Origin: Archegozetes longisetosus
Lineage: Eukaryota > Arthropoda > Arachnida > Sarcoptiformes > Trhypochthoniidae
Direction of reading: 5' to 3'
Assembly (NCBI GenBank): GCA_018873245.2
Contig: JAEMBT020000009.1
Span: forward strand, 17,825,794-17,889,793
Length of the DNA stretch: 64,000 nt
Below are positions 24,837 through 40,700 of this stretch, one piece after another. The notes below the pieces were generated by a model. It had not been told where the DNA came from. It ran no database searches and worked only from the letters and a program-made list of their open reading frames with translations. Positions within the stretch are counted from its first letter, which is position 1, and every line of letters begins with the position of its first letter. A program made the translations under genes and the position numbers.

Positions 24837-25343
24837 TCACTTCTGGTCTTGGTTTTCAATAGCTTGTCGAGTTTCGTGTGACACAGCAATCGGAATCACT
24901 CTCTCGTTCTCTTTCAACGGCTCCAATGGTTTCTTTGGTGCTTCAATTGTGAGCACACCGTTCGAGTTCAGAGAAGAGGTCACTTTTTGTGCTTCACATT
25001 CCTCTGGAAGTGCATATCTTCGAGTGAACTCTCGACTAATCCATCCGTGTTTGTCCATCTTTTCTTCGTGTTTGCCATGAATTACCACATTGTTATCAAC
25101 TGTTTTGACTGAAATTTCTTCAGGTTTGAAATGACTGCAGTCGAGTTTGACTTCGAACTTGTTTTGCTCGTTTCGTACTTCTGATGTACCACTTGTTTGA
25201 CTGAACTGTTGCTGTCTTCGAGGAATGCTCAATGCAATTGATGGTACCAAGAGATCGGTGAGATCCTCAAAACCAATGGGTTGAGGCCAATCCCAAGCAT
25301 CCCAATAGTTTCGTCTTCGAGGAAAGAATCGCAGCAAATCCAT
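24837..25343 (-). CDS. Small heat shock protein (alpha-crystallin family), copy A
   Basis: This is an ATP-independent cytosolic chaperone that holds unfolded proteins during stress. The gene is intronless with 168 codons, a usual length for the family. The N-terminus carries the arthropod-style WDAWDWPQPI (residues 14-23) but lacks the NQHFGQDMD segment seen in copy B. The alpha-crystallin domain spans about residues 62-144, with FTRRYALP carrying R108, the position of human alphaB-crystallin R120. SSLNSNGVLTIEAP forms the last core strands. The C-terminal I-x-I motif is I150-P-I152, used for oligomer assembly. It is transcribed away from copy B, with TATA and heat shock elements upstream. 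Its domain DNA is nearly identical to that of copy B while both ends differ. Confidence 0.97.
   Translation of the reverse strand: MDLLRFFPRRRNYWDAWDWPQPIGFEDLTDLLVPSIALSIPRRQQQFSQTSGTSEVRNEQNKFEVKLDCSHFKPEEISVKTVDNNVVIHGKHEEKMDKHGWISREFTRRYALPEECEAQKVTSSLNSNGVLTIEAPKKPLEPLKENERVIPIAVSHETRQAIENQDQK
24869..25161 (-). repeat. Inverted duplicate of the alpha-crystallin coding tract, copy A
   Basis: This 293-bp segment matches 27825-28117 on the opposite strand with only two mismatches that I could find, both in one codon (GTG against CTA). Outside it, identity drops immediately on both sides. Confidence 0.93.
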
Positions 25344-25470
25344 TATTCAGTAGTTGATTATTTGGCAAATGAGCAAATTAATAAAAATTGAAATAGTATT
25401 TTGCAAGCTTATCAATCGCTTATAACTGTTTGAAAAGTTGATTGAATAGCTTAACGTAGCAATGCGTAGC

Positions 25471-25557
25471 TTTATATATACGCTTAGATGCGTTGCAGTG
25501 AAAGTGCACGAACTTTCTGGAAAAAGCTTAAGCGTGAATAGGTAGAAACTTCGAGAA
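25471..25557 (-). promoter_or_regulatory. Heat shock promoter of sHsp gene A
   Basis: On the minus strand a TATATATAAA box lies at 25480-25471, about 130 bp before the ATG. Upstream of it are two heat shock elements made of alternating GAA/TTC pentamers. One, at 25500-25522, has five units with one imperfect. The other, at 25545-25557, reads GAAnnTTCnnGAA perfectly. Binding by HSF trimers is inferred from the family's known regulation. Confidence 0.88.
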
Positions 25558-25560
25558 GCG

Positions 25561-27332
25561 TATCGAACCTGTCATCTCTATCTGTTTTTATTTTCTTAAT
25601 AAACTGTTAAAATCTGTTCTCCGTTACCTAATATTACTTTAATAGTCAATCATATTAATTGCTACTAATTAATTGACTCAATAATATGAAGAGAAAACCT
25701 TTAGAAAAGTTAGAGACTTAGTGAACAATTATGATCACTATAGAAATGATGAAATTTGATACTATTTTATGCAAACATAAATAAGTAAAACATAATTTAT
25801 AGGCAGTATAGTAATCTTAAAATAAATCTATTCCTAGCATTCAGCCAATGTTCTCAAGAGATTCAGATTATGTTTACTCTGTTATTATTTAGGAATATCT
25901 TCAGAACCAGACTCGGTGTAAGTAATACTTATGCCTGAAATAATTGATTAGCTTTAACAAAATACAAATTAATAGTTCATCAAGTGTACTTTCTTTCATA
26001 TTATAAGCAAACATTTGGTTATAACAATAATTAATTTAACCTTAACAAAAATATCATCTCTTTATTTCAACTGATAGGTAATGATTGATTTTTGAGTAAC
26101 TGATCAAACTGACAATTCATCACTATTAGTATTATAAAAGTTGCAGTACAGTCGGTCGAAAAAAGTTATGCGTAAATCCCGGATTAATCTATGATGCGTT
26201 TGGATAAGATAAGAGGGACGAGATATAAATTGAAACTATAAGTTTATGGCGTCAAATTATGGCATTACTCAGTAATTAAAAAGCATATGAGTAATAATGT
26301 TATTCGTAGCTGAAGTCAATTTATTTGATGTTCATAAGAAAAACAATATGTTATAGAATGAAAGCTACTAATAAAATATATCAAACTATTTCAATAAAAA
26401 TAGTTCAACAGTCAACTGTGGTTCAATTTAAATAATTTTAATGATAAGTTGGACTGTCCTCTCGAGCTATCACTTCTTGTAACAGGTGTGGCATTGACTC
26501 ACCTAACCTAATACAAAGATGAGTCAAATTGTATTTTATCAAAGTTGTAAACTAATCTTTTAAGTATTCGTTTATCGATTAATATCACTAAACGTAATAC
26601 AGATCTGAATGAGTCGTTGAGCCCTTAGGTTTATCAACTCTTCTGCATCTTTTTAGTGATGAAAAATACATAACTTTTATCTGTCGACGGTACAATGTTA
26701 TCTTATAATGCTATACACTCTAGTATGTTTATTTTGTTTAGGCAATTATTTCAGGTATAGTACATCGGATGATTTTTCAGATTCAATGTAAAATAGTAAC
26801 TTCAAATTTCTTTCAGAAGCGTTAACATACACACATTTATCTGAATAATGAATGTGTTCAATATTTGCATTAAAATATATTTGTATTTGCGTTCTCAGCG
26901 TTTTTCAATTGATACTATTTCCTTTAGCGATCTTCGAGTCTCAATTTGCTGAAAGGTCTGTCAGCATCACAACTGCCTCAATAAATGCACGAGAAAGTAA
27001 TCGTTATCTTAGACAATTTTGGATATTTGTATTGAATACTTGACTAATAATTTAAAACTGGTATCTCTCTAGGCAGGTTTTTATGTATAACCTATTAAAT
27101 ATCTGCCTCTAAAAGCCTACGTTACATTAGCATCTAAAAACTTGACATAAACTCGGCTACTGCCTTCAAGTGCATATTATTTAATACAGCATTTATTTTT
27201 AAATTTCCATTATTTTAGAAAATAATAATCATGATTAAAATAAACTTTTTTAGTATCGAAAAATAAATTATTTCGGGACCAGTCATAATTCATTAAAGTG
27301 ATCGTTCAATTAGTTATATTCCTAGACATAGA
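25561..27332. other. Intergenic region between the divergent sHsp genes
   Basis: No gene or element was recognised. The small open frame at 26852-27043 has no motif and is probably chance. Confidence 0.55.
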
Positions 27333-27457
27333 GAATTATCTAGAAACTTCTAGCAACTGACTATAAAATAAGTCCACTCATTCAATAGCTCCACTCTATA
27401 GCACTTTCGAGAAGGTTCGAGAGATTTCACTGCAATACGCGTTTCTCTATATAAAGC
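27333..27457 (+). promoter_or_regulatory. Heat shock promoter of sHsp gene B
   Basis: A five-unit heat shock element at 27406-27428 reads TTC-GAA-TTC-GAG-TTC with the correct two-base spacers. A second array at 27333-27355 reads GAA-ATC-GAA-TTC-GCA. The TATA box (CTATATAAAG) is at about 27448-27456, which places the transcription start near 27480 and leaves a 5' leader of about 135 bp. Confidence 0.9.
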
Positions 27458-27615
27458 TCGGCTTCACTCCTAACCAGACATACTCAACTACAAAGCTCTA
27501 GAGAAAGTTAAGCTTAAAAAGTTAACTAAAACTCTTCTCTTTAACTAACTCTCACTTAATTGTCAATAACTTTTATCTGAAAACTCGTTTATCGAAATCA
27601 AGTATATTTTCAACG

Positions 27616-28143
27616 ATGGCGTTATTGAACTTTTTTCCTCACAGATGTGGAAGAAACTATTGGGATGTATGGGATTGGCCGCAATCCATATTCAATCAAC
27701 ACTTTGGACAAGATATGGATGATTTCAGCGATCTCTTCGCACCATCGCTTGCATTGAGCATTCCTCAAAGACAACAGCAATTGAGTCAGAGGAGTGGTAC
27801 GTCTTCGATTGTCAACGATCAAAGCAAGTTCGAAGTCAAACTCGACTGCAGTCATTTCAAACCTGAAGAAATTTCAGTCAAAACAGTTGATAACAATCTA
27901 GTAATTCATGGCAAACACGAAGAAAAGATGGACAAACACGGATGGATTAGTCGAGAGTTCACTCGAAGATATGCACTTCCAGAGGAATGTGAAGCACAAA
28001 AAGTGACCTCTTCTCTGAACTCGAACGGTGTGCTCACAATTGAAGCACCAAAGAAACCATTGGAGCCGTTGAAAGAGAACGAGAGAGTGATTCCGATTGC
28101 TGTGTCACACGAAACTCAACAAGCTATCGACAATCAAAAATAA
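27616..28143 (+). CDS. Small heat shock protein (alpha-crystallin family), copy B
   Basis: This is a holdase chaperone like copy A: intronless, 175 codons, ATG in good context after a leader with no upstream splice need. The N-terminus has WDVWDWPQSIFNQHFG (residues 16-31), the full arthropod sHsp signature that copy A has partly lost. The alpha-crystallin domain covers about residues 71-151, with FTRRY (R117) at the conserved dimer-interface arginine. The I-x-I motif is I159-P-I161. Copies A and B are head to head 2.3 kb apart. The core domain is nearly the same at DNA level while the N-terminus, tail and untranslated flanks have diverged. That fits gene conversion better than a simple recent duplication. 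Confidence 0.97.
   Translation: MALLNFFPHRCGRNYWDVWDWPQSIFNQHFGQDMDDFSDLFAPSLALSIPQRQQQLSQRSGTSSIVNDQSKFEVKLDCSHFKPEEISVKTVDNNLVIHGKHEEKMDKHGWISREFTRRYALPEECEAQKVTSSLNSNGVLTIEAPKKPLEPLKENERVIPIAVSHETQQAIDNQK
27825..28117 (+). repeat. Inverted duplicate of the alpha-crystallin coding tract, copy B
   Basis: Partner of 24869-25161 on the other strand: 291 of 293 bases agree by eye, including third codon positions. Confidence 0.93.
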
Positions 28144-28195
28144 AAGCTCCAATCATCAGATTTTGTAATTTTTAATTTCTATTTAGATTCAAACT

Positions 28196-28201
28196 AATAA
28201 A
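28196..28201 (+). terminator. Polyadenylation signal of sHsp gene B
   Basis: AATAAA lies 53 bp after the stop codon, a usual distance for a compact 3' untranslated region. Confidence 0.65.
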
Positions 28202-29938
28202 CTTATTTCTAAATAGTTTATGATCTGTTAATAACTTATAAATAGTAGAATTTATGTAAAATTTGAGTAATTTAATCACAATAAAACTATTTTTAATTTG
28301 GTACTAATTGACTCGTTTTAATGGGTTACAATGTTTTAAATGGAATTATAAGTGAAATAATAACTATTATACATTACTTGTCTAACTGTGAACTAGTCAG
28401 CTTAGAAGCTCTGCGATAAGACTGGCGTTAGAGTTCAGATGCCCGGCGTTTTATCTGTATCTCTTTTATATTTAAGACTTGACTCAATGTCCCCAAAAGT
28501 TTAGAATTTTTTGCATTCTGATTTCAGTTGAGAAACTAGATATGAGTCATGATATAAAACGCTATCTTAGAGAAATGATTAATGGCTGATCAATTAAGCC
28601 AATGAATAAAAACTTCGCGGAGAAAATGACGCAATAGTTGTTGATATAAGTTTTACACGCTCGCGCTACCTACCTAGTGTCTAAAACTTCAGCTTTGTCT
28701 ATTGCTGTTGAGGCTATTGTAAGAATAACTTATGTCTATTTATGTGACAAGTCTGCATCACTACACATATCTCTTATGTAAGTAATAATAAATTCTCATT
28801 AAAGTAATGTTCAACTTGTTTGAAATGCAAATTCAATGCTGTAAGAATAACAACTAAATAAATACAAATCCAGCATGACCGTGTCGTGAACATTAGCAAG
28901 GTTGGATTCGGCATTGAGGAGATATGCGGAGCACTTTAGCAGGTCAGAATTTTACAGCCTTGCCAAACGCACCATTACCATACATAGCTTAGTCTACTAA
29001 ACTTAATATACTACCATAATAATTATTTAGTTTAGTAAGTTCAGGTAGTTAAGGAGAATGGTTTGAGACAGCTTTAAAACTTTAACTTATTTATAACGTT
29101 CCACATATCCCCCTATACTGCTCAGCTTTAGTCCCGACTTAATCCAAAGCTTAATAAAGTTATTCGTATTCAATTAGTGTTACTTTACTTTAGGTTTTTT
29201 TAAACAATTTTGTTTACTTTATAAACCTTTTTATACTTGTTTTTGTAAACTTTGAATCTGAAACGTTCACACAAGAACTTTAGTAAAACAATAAACTTTG
29301 TCAACCGAAAGACGAGATGCAAATGCGATCTAATGCCTGAATAGTGAGCCATTTTCATCACTAGTTTGATCTGTCACACTCAACGCGGCGCGCATTCAGC
29401 TTTGATTGACAAGCGCTCATACAATGGCTTTGAGACAAATATAACTCCAACCTAACTTCTTTATAATAGGCGTAACATTAAACAATGTTTTGTTGTTAGC
29501 GGCAGTTAATTATAAATGCGTTTAGAAGTTTGAAGTTAAGGTGAGGATATTTTGAGCTCAACGATTATTCTAAATCGATAACTAAGAGATATTTAAATAA
29601 ATGGTATTAATAACGAACTTACATTGCGTTCTATACAACTATTATTAGGTTCGTTTTGTTTATTATGAGAAATAGAATAGAGAGTATTCTCAAAAAGATG
29701 TTTTGTTAGCATACGTTTTCAATTTAGTTTTAGTTATAGTAGATTATTGTGTCATTAAATCATTCATTCAATTTGGTAATCTTTTATTTTTTGTCTTATT
29801 TTCAATTTGATTTACTTTAATTGAGTTAATACTTTATTTATATATTTTTCTCATCTATTTATAGAAAATATGATTGAATTGTATAATAAACGTAATAATG
29901 ATTCGAAATAAAAAACAAATGAAATGATAAAAACTTGA
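28202..29938. other. Intergenic region and likely 5' leader of Psc
   Basis: No coding exon was seen. A mildly GC-richer patch with GCGGCGCGC at about 29380-29400 may mark the Psc promoter. A good splice donor (AAGGTGAGG near 29539) and an acceptor (TTTATAG near 29863) suggest a leader intron before the ATG at 29939. Both are inference from consensus only. Confidence 0.4.
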
Positions 29939-32920
<2,982 letters not shown>

Positions 32921-34720
32921 AAGACTAAAAGCTGCTCAAAATGTCGAATAAGTATAATTGAAATATAAATATGACTATTAAGAAGATGTCTAAATATTTT
33001 TGCACATATTTTTTATGCTATTCATTGACAATTATCATAAATCATATAAATATTTTCATAAATATTATCTATTTTTCAACACTATTAATGAACGGTATAT
33101 TTATTCTCATTAATAGTTATCACTTTATAGATGATTCATTTAAACTCCATCTAATTCTCATGTATTTTTTCATTTCATGAACATTGCATTAAAAAATATG
33201 AATTATTTCCAAAGTCTATATAAAACTCATTTTTTTCAATAAGTATCTTATTTTGCAGATTACTGGTCAAACCATTACTCATCCATTTACTGACTTCAGC
33301 TCGAGTCCAATCCCACAATGTCCTTATTTAGGCAAATTACATTAAGATAACAGTCATTTTGTGCATTCAATCAAGTTGAAATATTTTCAGTTATCTCTCT
33401 TCAAGTTATTGAGCAATTAGTTGAAAATCTTAGTTAAAAAGTAGTGGTCAATTTCTGTAATCTTGTCGTCAATTTAAAGGTTGATTTAATTGGCTAACTT
33501 TAAGGCTAACTCATAATGTTCACAATAAGACTATATATGATGTTCAATAATGTTCAAAGTTCTAGCGTATAATTTCAGTAGGCCATATGATGGTTGAATG
33601 AAATGAATTTAAGCTTATAATTGCATGTCGAATAAAAAATAGATTATTTGCGATAAGAGACTGCACCGATGTTTGCGTTCAATTAAAAATTGAATTTGAA
33701 ATAAGCCAAATAAATATAACGATAAAGACAATAAATAATACAAATATGATTTATTTATCAATAAGTGAATTGATTGAACATGTTTCATGTCTTTTACTAA
33801 TACGGTTTCAATTATATAATTAATAGTATTGACAATATTATGATTGACTGCAATTGAAACTGAGGTAAAGCATTAAGTTATTAGTGAACTACTAAATTAG
33901 AATAACTTAAAAATTAGAAAAGCTAATGAAAATATTAATTAAAATAGTTAATTAATCAGTTGGATGCATAGCAAAAAAGAGCGGCAGTGGTGACTAGTAG
34001 ACAAATGATGCAAAAACCAATTCTGTTATTTTCTATGATTAAGTTATTTATAAATTTGTATAACCATTAGAGCAGAACCAAATAGTTTTTCTTATTTTCT
34101 TTTATGTGTTGGCAGAAAATTAGTCAAAACAGAGATTAATTAACAAAGAGTTGCACCGAATTTGCAATAGTTAGCTCGAAATAAGTTCTAATAAATTGAA
34201 ATATAACTAAAATCATTTATACAATCAGTTGATAGAATCGACACCATTTGTTGTCTTAAGAGAAATGTACAATTATTTACATATTAGACGTACATGTATA
34301 GTTTTACGTGACGTCCCACTCGATCACAGCTCGTTCATTGCGTCCATTTGTCACTTGATTGACAGTTAATACACTAATCACTGGTCACTTTTTCACCAAT
34401 TTGTTGTGTACTTAATGTTTTCAATTGGTCTGCTGGTTATTAATATTAATATTAATGTTATATTATTATATTATCGACACAATTGTTGTGCATTAGTCAC
34501 GGGTGTTATCAATATTAAACAATGATTGAGTTGCATTTCTAATGAGTCTCTGACCAAAAATATAATTAATGTATTCTTTCATTTAGAATATTCCAAAACA
34601 TTCATTAAAAAACATCGACATATCCTATTGAACTTCTAAAATATATGCAGCGATTAATGGTTTGGCTCCACATAATAATTATAATTATAATCAACATAAA
34701 TGTGTTTCAATTAAAGTCAA
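32921..34720. other. Intergenic region between the Psc and AMPK gamma 3' ends
   Basis: The two genes converge here. No further exon was seen. TGACGTCCC near 34310 resembles a CRE half, but the position is downstream of both genes, so no function is claimed. Confidence 0.5.
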
Positions 34721-37700
34721 TTATTCATCATTTCTATCCACCACATTATCAAAGCTCTCATTTTGAACAAGTTTACTCTTTTCATCCTCATTATTATCAC
34801 TATCAATGGCATCTTCAGCTGACTCTTCTACTAATTTATCACAACTAATATCTTTCCTCTCAAGTCCAACAGGTCTTAAGACGAGAAATGATAGAATATC
34901 GGAGAGTGAAACAATTCCAATGACATGATCCTCATTGTCGACCACTACTATCCTATGAACCTAAACAAACCCAATTAAACATCAGTACATTTAGAGCCTA
35001 TCAATGCTAGTCAGATCAGTTCTACCTCTGCCTGAACTATCTTTTCAAGAATTTGATGCAAAGTGTCATTCATTGTGCATTTGATAACACGTTCTGATTG
35101 GTCGCGATGTTCTAATGCTTTTTTGACAGTTATGTCCAAATTATTGTACGTCTTATCAGCGGCTAAATGCTGTCATAGATAAAAAAAATCAATAATTAAA
35201 AAGTCAATCATCAAAAAGAAAGAAATTCTAACAAAAAAATATGAACGAAAAGATAAAATTGTTGACTAAACAGACAAAAATCATTCTTAGCTTACAATAA
35301 CATCGAATTTAGAGTAAACGTCAACCACTTTCGATCTTTTATCGACCACAGGCAGAGCTGATACCCTCCTTTCGATAAATTGATGCAAAACTAATATTAA
35401 CGGTGTGTTAGTCGTGGTGACCGCAATATTTTCATAAGTGCCGATCATCAAATCTTTAAGTTGTTTGCTTAAATAGGTTGGCATTGGAAGTCGATTGTAG
35501 TACTGGAACAAATGTTTTTGGTTTAGTTATTGTCCAAACAATTCGAATGACTTCTATAACTATAGCTAATTCATGTCTTATCAACATATTAGCAAACATT
35601 TCGTAATCTCACAGTATTTTGTTAAGGTTTGTGGTTTTAAGTGATAAGAAAAGTCAATATTATTTGGTTAACAGAGAATTTCTATACAGTTTATAAGACT
35701 ATTGATATGATATATGACTTACATAGAGAAAAAGGTACTTAAGAATTCGCTTATGTGTCAAAATATAGAGAACATTTCCCGTTTCGGGATCGATCACCGG
35801 AAGACGATGTACTTTGTTGTGAATTAACATTTTGATTGCGTTGAATAAACTATTCATCAATTAGATAATCAATTATTTTAGATTCAACTAATTAGTTTTT
35901 GTCAGGTGTGTACCTTTCGTCGGGACCGATGCTGACTAGTGGTCGCGCTTCCTCTTTCAACACATCTGCAATGAATAAATTATGTTTAGTTTCAACTAAT
36001 TGCCAATTAAATGTGATAATGTTAAACTGATGCTACAGGTTCGAGACTATGCAAGGACCGATTCTAAAAAATATGGTATTATATTCGTGTCAGATCAAAT
36101 TTGTAAAAGCTTATTGTAAAATACGCATAGAAGTTATTGTCGTTAAAATGTCATGTTTACATTACAGGAATGTTAGTTTACATATTCATTCAAATGATTG
36201 AGAACAAGAAAATTTTCATAGTTAAAATAATGACGATCAAATTAATTGTTCTTAGCCTGAAAGAATATTCGAAAATATGCCATAAATTAGAACTATTTAA
36301 AAAATGATAAATCTAGCTTTAATGCAGTATCTCTATATGATTAATAGCCTATTGGCCTATAGCAAAGTTGACTTTGGAATAAAACTTGAAAGCTTGTGGG
36401 GCAAACCATATTTTATATCATAAAAATCTTGGAATCGGTCAAACATATCCCACAACTGGTGACTAAATGATAAACATAAACAGAAACTGGTGACTAATTT
36501 TCAATTCAAAATGAAGAATCATGTGAAAGATGGACAGGTTGATTATTCCAATTTCTTAAAATTTATATTTCAAATAAATAAAGATCAACATGTCCACATG
36601 AATAGTCTAGACTTTAATACAATTCAAGGTTACTCTTTAAATACTTTTCATAACTCGAGTCACGCAATTCTCGAGCTGTTAGTTACGGATAAGTTTTCAT
36701 TAGAAGAATGAAATGTTTTCCTAAAACTATTTTTAATAATTTATTGCTTAAGTAAACTATGTTTTGCCTAATGTTACGTAAAATAATTATCAGTATTAAT
36801 AGTATATTATTAACAATGACAAAGTATACACATCTATCGTAATCTTTAAGGAAATTGTTGACATTGAGGAAAAAGCTCTTCTTTTTGATTAATGTTTAAC
36901 TTAAACAACTGCTTTTTAATTATGTGAAAATTTAACCAACTCTAAAAACCTTTTTAACTTATACTTCGTTCTTCTACTTATTGATAAGTGAGGAAAATTT
37001 ATTTCCATTCTTCAAAATCAAGAACAATATACTGTACGAAGTAAATCATTTTCGCAAGTGGTCTCTTTTAGCTTTTGCTCAAAAGACAGACTAAACTTTT
37101 CCTTTTAAACCATGTCACGTATGAGAGTCTTAGGTTTAAAAAGTGTTGACATATATAAACCCATATAATTAACTAAATATAATAATAAATAACAATTATC
37201 TACTTCTCCACGTGTCCAATTTGTGTTCTTCGAGCTCTTCCATCTTGACGAGTGGGGATTTATAATATGTTCGCAAAATATTAATAAAATCGGTTATAGT
37301 GAGCATTCCTACGAATTCTTGTTTATTACTTTCCCAAAGAGGCGCCGCTCGAACACCTAAATTAATTATTAATATTAATTAATTAATTCTTAGCTCAACT
37401 TTTATAAGATAGGTCGTGCTTTGTATATTTTATTAATATTTGTTATAAATATGTTTTGCAAATCTGTTCCTATCTATTCTAATATCAATTCTATGCTAAC
37501 GATTCTTAAATTAAATAAATAACTAATTAAAGTATAAAATAAGCAGAGCTTACGTTGAAATTCTGCTAAATTAGAGTATATGAAAAAATATGTAATAAAT
37601 AAATTGAATTAAGTGGTTATGTTAGAGAGAGTGCAATATTGAAATTATGTGTCACAGTAACAGTATTAAACAAAATATTTCTTTTCAATGACTCTTTAAT

Positions 37701-40700
37701 CATTTGAATTAATCCATATTTGCAGTCAAATATTAGCCATCAATTTTAAATTAACATTAAAACTATTTGTTTATAAGATAACAATTTTTCTTTAGGCAAT
37801 CTATTCAAATGTTTGGAAATGAAAGATATTTAGATGCAATCATAATGAATGCGTAACATAATTATCTATTCTATCATTAAATGCATTCATTGATTGACTG
37901 AACGCATAAAATATATGATTCATATTGAAATGAAGCATAAAATCAATTAGTAATTCATTATATGACAGATGTTTACAAGTATTCAATACATAAATAGAGA
38001 TCAATTTAAGTTAAGCCAACTTACCATTGCTAAGAAGTGCAAAAAAGGCTTTCTTAACGACAAGTTGAGTGTCAAATACAACTAATTTGGCACTAATTGG
38101 AATCAAATCATAACAGCGATAAAATTTGAAAAATTTCACATAAATAAGATTTTCGTTATCTATAAATACAATCAAATAAACAAAATAATTAATAATAAAT
38201 ATTATATTAGTTGTAATTATTAATACCGAGATCCTCGAAGTCTATTTTATCACAGAGAGGCTCTCCTGAACCAAATAACTGGTCAACAAGTATGAAAGCA
38301 GACAATTAATCAATAATTAACTTAACATTAGATTCAATTATATAATAATTATTATTATAATCATAATAATCATATGCCATTAGATACTAAATTCAATTTA
38401 AATTTTTTTCATACCAGTGACGACTGAGTCTTAAGGAATTTTCTCCGAAATTTTCTGACTGCCACTTGCATTATATGACAACTAATGGCATTTCATATTA
38501 CTTCAATTTATTTAACAAAAAACACACGTAAAATGTCCAAAATATGACAGTAAAAAAATATAACTCAACCCTTTCCAGTCTATACTTAGACTCACTCTCT
38601 CCTAACCCTCTCGACTGAATTTTTGTTTTTATTTATTATACAGTTATTCTGTTATTCCGATATTGACAAACTCACGGATCAAAAACAGTTCGATCCCGAG
38701 AGAGTCAGAGCGAGAGAGTGACAAAATAAGGGGTTTTCACACAATATATGTTTCACTATAACAGACTAATGAATGGCAGAGTTGTGTCGTGAAAGTGGCA
38801 CAACTAAGGAGTGTTAAGATGCCCTAACTGTTGGGCTCTATTGAGGAGAATCATAATTATTTTAGTGAGTTATGCGAACAAAAAAGCGTTTTGCTTTAGT
38901 CGTAATCGTTCGTATGGTACTAATCATGACGTCATGTATTTACCAAAATTGTTATATTTGAGTAAAAATATAAAAATGCAATAATAACGCTATACTTTGC
39001 CTATCTCAAGCCCAATGTCATTGTAGGTCAGTATAAGTGATGCCTAAATGTTCGTGCATCACATTTATAAAACAAAACAGGTCAGGGCTCCAAAAGTGGT
39101 GTTTTTAGCATTACGTAATTGCGTGTCAGTTGGCTTTGAGCTTAACTGAACAAAAAGTGAGATTTTCTCACTGAATCGTCCAAAACAAAATACGTCTGCA
39201 CTTTAGTTACTAAATTTGACAACCAGTTCAATATTTTGTTCTAAAAATTGTTTTAAAGCTAGATTTGCATAATTTCAAATTAAATACTAATTGACAAATC
39301 TATAAAAAGCACAAAAATTGAGAAGATTTAAGAAATATAGTTAGAGTTTGCGAACAGAGATGTCACTAACATAAGAGTAGACCAAAGTACACAATTCGGT
39401 ATAAGTACTTAGAGCTATTCCCTAAAACATTGATAACATATCACAATAGGATTTAGTATTGGCTTAGACAAAAAAACACAAAATACTAATCTGGCCTAAA
39501 CTAATTTAACTAAATTAATAAGAAATGCAACTAGATATGGTGAAGTAAAGGATTTGGGCTGCTGAGCAACGCAAGGTGTAGACCTATTCCCATATGTTAT
39601 CTCGTTCGGAATCTTAAAGGTTTTAGTGACTAAGCTTTTATAGCATTTACGTAATGACTAGAAATTAAAACAGTTTTCGTTTTAATAAAAACCTAATTCA
39701 ACAAAATAAATGTTCATTTTTAGATGGCTATTAACTAAGAGTTCGTTGCACAAAAAAGAGATTAAGTTTCAATAATAAAAGCTTAGTTATAAACTATTCA
39801 TTTAACAGTAATTAAGCATTAGTTTTAATTAAGGGCTAAAATCAAAAGCTTTTACTCCTTACTGTAAACCCATTAGTTCTTTTAGTCAACTTTTCACATG
39901 ACATTTTCGTTTGGATTGTTGTCATCCGCTTTAATTTAGCTTTAATTGAATCTTTTTGGCACGAGAACCACATGAATAACAAGAATAACAAGAATCACTA
40001 AGATTTATTACTTGTCAAAAGTTCTATAATAGTTGAATACAATTGAAGTTGTGAGTTGCGAGTATAACGTTTCACGAAATTATACTATTTATATGACTCG
40101 AAATAAGATAACAGACTAGGAACCAATTGAAGGCAGAAATAGAGATAATTGACAATAGATAAGAATATTTATTATTTGTTATTTATATTGTAAATAAATG
40201 CTGTAATGGTTTTTAATCTGATATATTTAGAATAGTAGCCCTCTAACCAATAATACTAGTTGTGATGATCAGTTCGTATTCAAGCTTATACTGTTAGGTA
40301 TAACACTTCCGACGCTTATATCGAGTCTTAACTGATTTTTTTTCTCATCTAAATCTCTCACTTTAAGTCGTTTTGGTAAAAAGTTATCATTAACATTCGA
40401 CGGATGAGTTCTGATTATGAAACTTTGCCATTAGGTCTCATCCTTAAGAAACAACAATAAAATAGTGCTTTTAATGGTAGTGATGATCACATCACTTGTG
40501 TTGGGATCATTTTTCAAATTAATATAGCCTCCTTATTCGAAGGATACTTTTTAAAATTTGTAATAAATGGTATGTTAATTAAAAGTTAATATTTGTACAT
40601 TTGACGAGTGAATGTAATTGTAATTGTCTCGTTTAGAAACGATCACTTTCATTTGACTTAGGTCATTAATTATAAGCAAGACAAATTACACAAATACCAG

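Noticed and set aside
24787-25080. 97-codon plus-strand frame opposite sHsp gene A
   Set aside because: It is the antisense shadow of the alpha-crystallin coding sequence.
36490-36711. 73-codon plus-strand frame inside an AMPK gamma intron
   Set aside because: No recognisable motif, weak start and nothing to suggest a nested gene.
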